Of a stretch of DNA of 64,000 nucleotides, positions 11,655 to 21,100 are shown in pieces. Positions within the stretch are counted from its first letter, which is position 1, and every line of letters begins with the position of its first letter. The notes beneath the pieces were generated by a model, which was not told where the DNA came from, did no database searches, and saw only the letters and a program-made list of their open reading frames with translations. Origin of the DNA: Antedon mediterranea (Eukaryota > Echinodermata > Crinoidea > Comatulida > Antedonidae); NCBI RefSeq assembly GCF_964355755.1, contig NC_092677.1, positions 16,648,101 through 16,712,100 on the forward strand, given 5' to 3'. Made by a program: the position numbers and the translations under genes.

Positions 11655-11760
11655 GTGCCTAGTTTAACAAGACACATATATATGGCTGCAGTCGCGTGCT
11701 CAAGTTAGTGTTTACCGACCAACCAACCGACCGACCAACCTACCAACCGACCGAAATTGC
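11655..11760 (+). repeat. GACC/GACCAACC-type repeat element, copy 1
   Basis: GGCTGCAGTCGCGTGCT and AGTGTTTACCGACCAACC are followed by a (CCGACCAA)-like run. An inverted relative lies at 62205-62315, and a variant with AGTCGCGTGCTAAAA is found at 24157 and 46447. This is an interspersed repeat carrying a CGAC-type microsatellite. Confidence 0.6.
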
Positions 11761-12977
11761 TGAACATGTTTAAAAATGTTTTAAAACATTTATATTTTTT
11801 TAATTTACACGTGCGTATAACGTAATTTCGAGTTGAAAAGTAAGTCCAAGAAAACAGAAATCGGGCAAAAAGAGTGCGTATTAACATTTAACGCGCAGTG
11901 CACGTGCAAAAATCTGCGCTAAACGTACTCTTATTTCATCGAAAATAAATTTTGACAATTTTGAAAACGCATGCGTTACATGTGCTACGCACGTAATTGT
12001 ATTGCCACATGATGATTTATGCCTGAAATTTATGAGTACCAAATTTTATTTAATTGTTATTCATGCGTGTGAAGATGATAGAAAGATATAACAATATAGT
12101 TAAAAAATCTACATAAATAATCAAATGTTTATTATGACAAATTGAAGTGAACTAAAATAATAATCCACGACCACGTGACTTTTCTTTTACTTGAATATTG
12201 TGGCTAACCTATCGACTCCCCTCTTTAAACGGTAATGCTGCCATTTGCTTTATAGTCTTGAACATTTAATAAGTCATAATTCATTACATATTTGGTTTAC
12301 AAACTTTTTTATATAGCCCCTAACCATCCCCGTTGCAAGATTGATGTTGACTGCAAAATTCACACTGATTGGATGTTGTACCGCAGCGTGCATAAAGAAC
12401 AAACTTTTTGTGTTTGCCTTTTATATATATAATATAGATGATCAGTTTAGTATTATTTATGAATATCAGATACATTTTAAAAGCTTTTATCATATGAAAA
12501 TGGTCGGTCAAAATCTATGTAGTTTTCTCATCTCATCTAAAAAACACAGGAATGCGAGTCACATCAATGTTTTAAAATCGCTTCGAAATAAAGCTAATAA
12601 TAATAAAGAACAATAAGTATCAAAATTATATTTTTGTCAAAAGTCAATACGATTTTTTTCTGTGACTGCTTAAGTGAGTTACCAAATGTACTAAGATTGG
12701 AAGAACAAACGGGCTTTTGAAAGTGAGCCACTGAAGGAGGTTCAACTGTTTTAATTTTATCCTTATTTGAAAACACTTTGCTGATCTGCAAATAGATCGC
12801 TTATTACTTACAGTATATGATATACAAAATTGATTATTTAATCATATAGTATACGAATTGTTAAAATTGTAGTAGGCCTATGTAGTGTATTATTTAATTC
12901 AATGTAGGCCTACACAATATAAAACACTATTATAAAGATAAAATAATTGAATCGAAAAATAAATTCGTTACACTTAC
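11761..12977. other. No gene recognised
   Basis: Overlapping open frames of 60-90 codons on both strands at 12.3-12.8 kb show AT-rich composition without motifs or splice context and are taken as chance. Nothing else supported. Confidence 0.4.
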
Positions 12978-13038
12978 TTGATTTACAAACGGTCCAGTAC
13001 AAAATAAAAACCAAAAATTTCCCATACTGAAATTCCAT
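12978..13038 (-). CDS. Second, paralogous signal-peptide exon
   Basis: The minus-strand ATG at 13038-13036 opens MEFQYGKFLVFILYWTVCKS and ends at AATCAA|GTAAGTG in phase 1. It is a close paralogue of the first exon at 9532-9601 (MEFQYWKLLVFIIYRFVCK). No paralogous domain exon lies between 12978 and 9601, so it is either an alternative first exon of the same gene or the remnant of a tandem gene copy. The intact start, core and donor favour the former. Confidence 0.6.
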
Positions 13039-13324
13039 TGTTGTAGCTTGACGAAAATTATACAAATATTATATAATTCTTGGTTTAGAGCTACAACGTT
13101 GATCCAGAAGTATCTCCATGGTAACACTAATTGCTTAATTTAATCTATTTCTAATGTTATTGGAAATATGTATGTATGTATTGTTGTGTACAATTAACCC
13201 GTGAATAGTGTATTTCTATTTTTGTAGTTTAATCTAGAAACTTATAATTGTGTTGAAAATGAAAGAATTTTCTACTGCAATTATATTTATTTGATAGAGG
13301 AAATATATATATTTCCTCAATGCT

Positions 13325-13328
<4 letters not shown>

Positions 13329-13383
<55 letters not shown>

Positions 13384-13391
13384 TATATATA
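13329..13391. repeat. (TA)n microsatellite
   Basis: A run of TA dinucleotides flanked on both sides by TTTCCTCAATGCTACAA, i.e. the microsatellite lies inside a short direct duplication of its flank. Confidence 0.9.
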
Positions 13392-13399
13392 TTTCCTCA

Positions 13400-14035
13400 A
13401 TGCTACAATTGTTTTTATTTCTGGTAAATGTTGACCAACAAATGTGTTTTTTTTCTTGTTTGCTTTGTTTGTTTCCTACTGATCGGCTTTTTTTACTTTG
13501 ACTTTATAAATTTTTGTCTGGTTTTACAAAATAATAAAACAATTTAAAGCCAATGAAATATGTGAATACTTAGTAAGAACTGCCATGGCGTTCATTCATA
13601 TGAAGAGCTTTCTGAGGAGATATCTGTCGGATTGGACCAGGGACGAATGAGATTACAATCTCACTCTTCGCGGATTGAACATCAGTACTGTATTTCAAAA
13701 TATACTATATACTGGTTTGTCTGTACATTGATATGCTGTTCTAATTGGGAATATCCAGCTTGTTAAATAGAGCAGTCAATCTTTCAACTCATGAAATATT
13801 CTCACCATTCAACTCACATTTGTATATTATAACACACTTAATTGTATTCTTGCAATTTGATTGGTCAATTACACATCACGTGTCGTTTGAAATTAGCCCT
13901 ATTTAACAAAAAGTGATATTCAATGGTGATATTCAGTTCCGTTCAGTTTCCTTTAATCATTGAAAATTTTTGCGACGTTGTTGACTGAAATTCCGAAACC
14001 AACTTGTTCTACTCCACGTCTAAAGTTGCAGTATT
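13400..14035. other. No gene recognised
   Basis: AT-rich intergenic sequence; no coding or structured feature supported. Confidence 0.4.
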
Positions 14036-14039
14036 CTTT

Positions 14040-14400
14040 CTTATTTAAAAAAAAATTGCTTAGAATTCTTTCAAGAGAAAATTGAGTAAAACTTTTGCTT
14101 GAAACAAGAGTTCTATGAAATATAAATCGGTAAATGTGTACTTATTTTAAGAAAAATATTGCTTGATACAAGAATTCACATTTTTTTAAATCGGTAAGTT
14201 CTTACTTATTTAGGAAAAATATTGCTTAAAACAAGAATTCTATAAAAGAAAAAATCGGTAATATCTTCCTTATTTTAAGAACAATATTGCTTGAAAACAG
14301 AGTTAAAAAAACAATTAAATTCTTGGTAAGAACGTTTTTTTCTTACTAAGAATAATTTTCTTGATATTATTTTTTTATGTGTTTTCCAGACGTTTTACTA
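14040..14400 (+). repeat. Solitary piece of the 63-bp array element
   Basis: About four units of a TTGCTTGAAACAAGAATTC / TTACTTATTTTAAGAAAAAT repeat, then AAATTCTTGGTAAGAA and AATAATTTTCTTGAT. The order matches the right end of the large element at 38935-40675 (40,400-40,540 in particular). This is a separate, truncated insertion of the same family. Confidence 0.65.
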
Positions 14401-15126
14401 CATAGACAGACCATGGTGGTATTACATTTTAATTTTAGATAGACATTGTTTATAAGTATATTATTTATGTTGATTGATTAGATGTTTACTTTTTGCTTTA
14501 ATTGCGTATCTTTTATATCGTATATCGCATATGAGTGTAGTATGTAGTTTAGTAAGTTAAGTATATAATGATAATTTGACTTTCCTGATAGTTTTCTTTC
14601 TATCTATTTAAAGTTTTTCCAACATCCAAAGTATTTCTTAAAGTCAATGTTTTCCAGACATTGTTGCCATGCATATTTTTTATTGGTATCCACTTACTTG
14701 CCTTGACCCCTAATATAAAAGTTCTGATATAAACCCCTAAACGTTGACGAATCCGAGTAACCTGTGTTAAAAATCGGTCATACGTGACAATTAATAAATG
14801 GGTTGATATGGATGGCTGGGGTAGACCACAAAAACCCACCCGGAAATAGCACGTCTGATTAGCTTCGTCACAAGCAAACTTTGATATGAGGTAGGTAAGT
14901 AACATTATTGCTTTATATTGAAGAATATCTGTCTAAACAATCTAATTAATGAAACCAGGTGGAATTATGATCACCTTAAAGAAATATGTAGGGGTGTAGT
15001 ACAGTCAATGGATCCATATCAGATGTCCTAATCAGGACCGACAAGCAAGGAATGTCCTTCTAATCAATCAAGACAAGTTGAGGCGTAGGATTTGTTCTTC
15101 ATGACATTTTCTGCTGGCCTTGTGAC
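14401..15126. other. No gene recognised
   Basis: A 101-codon minus-strand open frame at 14600-14905 has no motif, splice context or conserved neighbour and is not called. The rest is non-coding. Confidence 0.35.
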
Positions 15127-15501
15127 TTAGGGCCTGTTCAGACCTACGGAGTTATGCTTTCGTATTGTACACGGCGTACAAGTCCATAGGTCTGAACCAG
15201 GAAAAGATTAGTGGAAGCCACCTCGTACGACACTGATATTTCGTACGCTACGAAAGCTCAAGGTATGAGTTTAGTGGACGTCGCTTACAATACGAAAGTC
15301 ACGCATCGATGAATATGACCTAGGTTAGATATCTAGCCAATCAAATTAGAATATTCGCCACATCACATCGTGACATGTGCTCCTCATCGTATAGCCAAGC
15401 TGATCCATTTGTTGTGATCGGTGAACGTGCGAAAAAATCATACCTTTTGTTGTTACACTATACAGTATTATTATTAATATTATTATATTAATTAATTTAA
15501 A

Positions 15502-15840
15502 ATGTCATCGAAGCGTGTGCATTGGCGAGAAACCGAAGTAAAATACCTTATTTCATTGTGGGGAAGCCCTGAGTTTCAGAGATCGGTTGGAAGTGAAAAA
15601 CTGGCGTAAAAGCACCGACAAAAGATGTCTGTGTTCAACGAGATGGCGGACACGTTAGCAGATGGGCCATCCTCATAAAGAAGGATTTAATATCCAAACG
15701 AAATTGAAGGGGTCGTCATATGAAGCGGCGAAAGACCGAGTAAATAAATCTGGAGCCGGTGCAAGTACGGGATTTGAACATTTTTCTGCCATAAATGATA
15801 TTTTAGGTCATAGACCAAATATAAACCCAAACCCCAAAAC
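15502..15840 (+). pseudogene. Broken Harbinger accessory protein (Myb/SANT-like DNA-binding)
   Basis: Starts MSSKRVHWRETEVKYLISLW, the first helix of a Myb/SANT-like domain with the Trp-x(n)-E-T-E-V-K-x-L-I-x-L-W signature. It is interrupted by a TAA at about 15607 and a further stop with frameshift near 15676. It resumes in another frame with LKGSSYEAAKDRVNKSG and FSAINDILGHRP, the typical C-terminal part of these domains (N-K-S-G, D-I-L-G-H-R-P). Harbinger elements carry such a protein beside the transposase to help its nuclear import and DNA binding. Non-functional here. Confidence 0.7.
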
Positions 15841-16078
15841 GATCGGCTGGTTGGTATGCCTGACAACCAATCGATAATGCCGACCGAGCCCAAGTGTTCG
15901 GTCTAGGCCTGTAACTCCTAAACCAACCACTACTACTTTTAATAACAACGAAGGTAGGTCTATGCGTGTGTTAGAATTTGGTTAATCGCCAGCGAGTGAC
16001 ATCATATCCGTTTGTAACGCAACTTCGTTGCAATGAATCTGAACACTTTGCTCTTACGACGCTCATTAAAACAATAGG

Positions 16079-17283
16079 GTTGGTGAAATTCAGTCCAAAA
16101 TACGCAGAATTTTTTCCAAAATACGTCAAGTTGAGGGCGCTATACTAATCCAAAATACGCGAGTCTTTCCAAAATACGTCGAATTGGGGGCGCTATTCAT
16201 TTTCCAAAATAAGCGAATTGTCCAAAATACGTCAAGTTGAGGGCGCTAGTCATTTTCCAAAATACGCGATTTGTCCAAAATACGTCAATTTGGAACCGCT
16301 TGTAATTTTCCAAAATACGTCAACTTGAGAGCGCTATTTATTTTCCAAAATACGCAATTTAAATAACTCCTTTACTTCTTCTAACCAATTATTGGTATTA
16401 TTTTAATCACAATACCATATGCTTTTTATTATTATATATTATATGAAATAATTATTATGTTAGATTTCAGATTAGGTAACTTATTAGACCATAAGTACTG
16501 TACATTAAATTGAAAGCGATGTTGGTCTGTCGAGCTCGGGAAAAATATCGATTTTGTAGATCACCAAATATATAACACATACCTATGACTATACTTAAAT
16601 ACTATATACGTACATGCTGGTTTTGTAGCCGGTTTATGCCGCATTTAAACTAGCTACGTCTGGCAATGCAATCGTACATCGTTCAGACATTATTAACGTA
16701 TATTGTAGGCACTGTCTATTGACTGATGTTGGCACATATTTGTTGTTTTTCAGTAATAAATGATTACATTGAAAAATAATAATTGGCTACTCTATGACAT
16801 TTTATTTACAAAAAATTATGCCTTCTAATACTTTCATTTATAACTAAAATGAACTGTTTGTTTTATTCCAAGAAACTTTTTTTTAATACATTAAACTGTA
16901 ATTTTACCTTACACTCTCAATATTATGATACATTTGGAAAGGCTCTCGTATTTTGGAAAAAAAGTTTGCCGCCCTCAAGTTGACGTATTTTGGAAAATTA
17001 CTAGCGGTCCCAAATTGCAAATTGACGTATTTTGGACAAATCGCGTATTTTGGAAATAAATAGCGCCCTCAATTTGACGTATTTTGGACAATTCATGTAT
17101 TTGGGAAAATTTATAGCGCCCTCAACTTGACGTGTTTTGGACAATTCGCGTATTTTGGAAAATGAATAGCGCCCTCAAGCCGACGTATTTTGGAAAGACT
17201 CGCGTATTTTGGATTAGTATAGCGCCCTCAACTTGACGTATTTTGAAAAAAATTCTGCGTATTTTGGACTGATGTTCACCAAC
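16079..17283. mobile_element. Fold-back element with repeated CCAAAATACG units, nested in the Harbinger-like element
   Basis: The left arm (16079-16370) holds about four to five units built of CCAAAATACG(T/C) and TTGAGGGCGCTA. The right arm (about 16940-17283) is its inverse, with CGTATTTTGG and AGCGCCCTCAACTTGACG. Outer ends are TTGGTGAA / TTCACCAA. The spacer of about 570 bases has no coding potential. Long, internally repetitive inverted arms are the mark of fold-back transposons; superfamily not determined. Confidence 0.7.
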
Positions 17284-17387
17284 TGTGACTGGCTGTGATA
17301 CGAAAGCATAACTCCGTAGGTCTGAACATACCCTTAGACATCCAGTCCTAAAAGTCGATTAATTTTGTCGTCTTCTATTCCTGATAG

Positions 17388-17419
<32 letters not shown>
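17388..17419. repeat. (TA)n microsatellite
   Basis: Uninterrupted TA run of about 15 units. Confidence 0.9.
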
Positions 17420-17423
<4 letters not shown>

Positions 17424-18101
17424 CCATTATGCCGCCTTATATATCCATCTTTACACACAATGTTAGATAATGCCTGGTGTTTTATACATTCATTGTTTAT
17501 GAATACTGTATTGTTGTCAGTTTTCTTTCATATAGCACCCTCTGTTTAATTAGTGTGTGTGCAGTACAGTAGAACCAATCATTTTGAACACTATTCAGGG
17601 GACACTAAAGGTACACTTTCCCGCGAAACGAGGGGAAAAAGTATGTTTTAATAAGTTAACTGCTGTTGAGTCCAGATTAATGGTTGTTCATTTTTGTATA
17701 ATAAACATGAACACCCTTATTATTTTGCTTAGTGTCTACTGATTAAGTTCCCTATTCAGGAACACACTCCAATTAATTTCGGGTCTCGAGGGTGTCCGCT
17801 TAATAGGGGTTCTAACTATATTTAAACTTGTAATATTATTATTATATTATTTGAACTTTAGTCTCTAGTCACACTTCCCAAACTTCGACTTGTGCATTTG
17901 TCTGGTCCAGTACAGTGAAACTACTGTTTACTAACATAATTGTTACGTTTTTCTCTCTTACGTCGATCTCAGTAATATAACACAACAGTTACCCCTCTTG
18001 TTTACAATGTAGATGTGCAGCTACTATGTCATAGACATTTTGTCCTAACATACAATATCAAGATTTTTTCAGAAAGAATAGGCCTACTGTTTTTGGAAAA
18101 T
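17420..18101. other. 5' flank of the DED/LRR gene
   Basis: No other gene seen. It includes the probable promoter and 5' UTR of the gene whose first codons are at 18102. A piece at 17570-17820 (GGGGACAC, GGTGTCCGCTTAATAGGGGT) looks like a degenerate repeat. No TATA box could be fixed. Confidence 0.35.
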
Positions 18102-21100
18102 ATGGTTGAATCAGGTAAAGTATTATATATTCGAATAAACTTTTTTTAAACATTTACTGCCATGATCGCCCATTTATCAAAGCATTTGGATACCATTATT
18201 ACTGTAACTTCTTGCTATTAATTGTGTTGTGTTTTGTTTCATATTTGGGAGTATTTTATAGAATATACATGTTACTATTTAAACACCCTATCGTATAATG
18301 ACCTATCTTCAGTAAATGCCTACCTTGAATGAAGCCTCACTCGAATTATCGCACCTATCTTTAGTAAATGCCTACCTTGAATGAAGCCTCACTCGAATAA
18401 TCGCACCCTTAAAACCGTCTAGAACAATAAACGCCCTAGACGTATTTTCGAACAAATACGGTACCTTAATGGTGAACAACCCAGGGTTCATATTATGATG
18501 ATGGGTACAACGATGACGATGATATGGTAATATAAGCCTATTGACGCCTCATTTAAACAAAACATATTTAATTTTGCCTTCTTTAATCCCTTTGCTTATA
18601 TTTTTTTCATTTTATTTCATTTAAGGATCTTATGGTCTGCAATATAGTCACTTTAAAAGCATTATGAATGCGCTTTATTTTCTTTAATGTTTCTAGAAAC
18701 ATCTGACAAATCGTTTAAAGAGGCTTTAGTATGTTTCTCAACTTGGTATGATGACCGATCACTCATCAGGAAACTGAAAGTTTTGTATCAAGGTTATATT
18801 GGAGAAGCTGACATATACAATGCCTGTAAAACGATGGACTTAATGAAACATTTGACTGATTCTGGAGACTTAAGTTCAAAAGATCTCACCCTTCTTTATG
18901 ATACCATAAAGGCCACTAAGTTTGCGATTGTAGACAAACTTCGAATTCACATTCCATCTTGTCCTGATGTTAAAGAATGGATTATTTCAAAATTCAGTCA
19001 TCATCATCAAAACATTATGAATTTAGGAAATGAACTAATAGAAGAGGATGTGATAAAAATTGATAATGTGTACAATGATTCTCCTAAGAATTATAAAGAT
19101 GGGTGGGATCTTATACTCCATCTACAACACAAAAACATCATTTCTGAAGAAAACGAGAAAAATGATAAATTTATTGAGACCTTAACAAATATTGGAATTC
19201 CTCGGGCTGTGGAACTCTTACCAAAGGTACGTTAATGTAGTTTATTAGAAAGCATATATTTCATAAGCAGTATTTTGCAAAACTATAAACATTACAATAT
19301 GTGTTTTAGTTGATGTATATGTATTGTATACTAAAATGATTATTAAGTATTAAATATCTGTCGTAATTTTATTCTCCCGAATGGTCGTAAAATCAAAACG
19401 GACTGACAACTAGTGTTCATGTTTCACAACCATTCATAGAAAATAAGGATGAAGTCTGTGGCCATGGCAACTGTAGAATTAAGCCGAGACATTTAGTTTG
19501 CCGATGTTTTTATTTTTTTTGTTATGAAAGAATGACATGCAAATGATGTGTCTTACTCTTTATAACCAGGCACTGCTAGTTGGTTCACTGTAATTTATTA
19601 ATAATGAATAACTATTTAACCAAAAATAAGACAGACGTTGGTATTAATTAATTATTGAAATCTGATAAATACTATAAAACATAAATTGCTGTCAATTTAT
19701 TTTCTATTTAGAGACTAAACTAACCGTAATTCTCATGGAACGAAAAAGAAAAACTTTTTTCTCCAGTGATACACCACCTAAAAAGTCTCTTGAGGAATTA
19801 CAAAGAAACCCTGATGAGAACCAATGTCCTTGCCAAAGTACAAATCCTGTTGATATTTTAGATAAACTACTAGAACATAAAGGCAATCTCAAGTTTGATG
19901 ATGCATTTGAATTTGCTGATAAACTACAGCATCTTGTTGACTACTACAAACGTCATGGTGTGAAATTATGTCATGTAGGAAAAGGATCATACGTCTTTCA
20001 CTTATCTGTAATTGATCCATATGCACTAATCAATTTGTGGACAATGCATGAAAGTGGACAGCTTCTGAAAGATCTAGCTGAAATATTAGCGGCAGATAAA
20101 AATCAACAGAAGTTATTCCAGGATGAATGGATCACACAAATTGATCAACTTGAATACCAAAATGCACTTTGTATGCTCAACAAAAAAGGTGAAAATCACT
20201 AATATCTCTAATAAAGGTGTTATTAAAACACTTCAATCCTATTTATTTCCAGTTAAACTAAAAGTGTCTGTTTTTTCACATTAAAAAAGGGTATGCTTAA
20301 GTCGACATGTAACTCAATTTCAGCTGAACGAATAGGAACTACTTGTATAATTATTAAGCATCTCACCGCAACTCATGCCAACAAATTTCGCGCAACTGTG
20401 AGTTAATTGCAGTTTCATTCAATTGCTCTGCACTCATTTCGACCAGTTGTTGAGTTCCGTGTCTCAACGTATAACACCACTTACTACTTTATTTGCACAA
20501 GCTTTTAACACAAAGTAACATTTTAAGAAATTTCAGACACTAGGGTTTTTAAACAGTTTATAATTATTGTAAACTCACAGTAATGTTTTTTTTAATATCT
20601 TATAAATTAGACAAATTAGAAGAGTTTGAGAATGAATCTGTTAAATTAAAAACAGGTAAGATACTGTTGTTAATATTGTTGTTCTGTTTCCTTTCTTTAA
20701 ATTCTCTTTAGTTCAAACATTACTGTACAAAACACATCAATTAGGCCTACACCTTTATTCTCCAATACAAATTGTTTAAATCGCTACTATACTATTGATT
20801 TAATTTTGTATTCTACCTAATGTTAGAGAAATCAATAATAGAGTGGAAATCTGAGAATGTATCCATTTCGGAATTATTGCAAGTAAAACATGGTGAATCA
20901 ACAGAAGGTAAGTAATTCAGTGTTTATGTTATATTCATGTTCATATTTGTTTAAGTTCACATAAGGATAATTGGTTAAAACATTTTCTTTAATTTGATCT
21001 GTGTTTATAAACACACTACTAAAAATGCAAAGTTTTATAAATCCCCTTATTAGAATAGAATAAACCTTGCAATTTAAATGTGGCACATTAATTATAATCT

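Larger units (their letters stand above)
15130..17333 (+). mobile_element. PIF/Harbinger-like DNA transposon (defective)
   Basis: Terminal inverted repeats of about 36 bases: GGGCCTGTTCAGACCTACGG continuing to GCTTTCGTAT on the left, mirrored with two mismatches by ATACGAAAGCATAACTCCGT ... CATACCC on the right. The ends are flanked by TTA at 15127-15129 and 17334-17336, the 3-bp target duplication usual for PIF/Harbinger. Inside the left end is a broken Myb/SANT-like ORF. No DDE transposase is left, and the centre is occupied by a nested fold-back element (16079-17283). Confidence 0.75.

Noticed and set aside
12320..12791. Overlapping frames on both strands (63-91 codons)
   Set aside because: AT-rich chance frames with no conserved motif or splice partner.
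14600..14905. 101-codon minus-strand frame
   Set aside because: No recognisable domain, no splice partners, no repeat of it elsewhere in the window.
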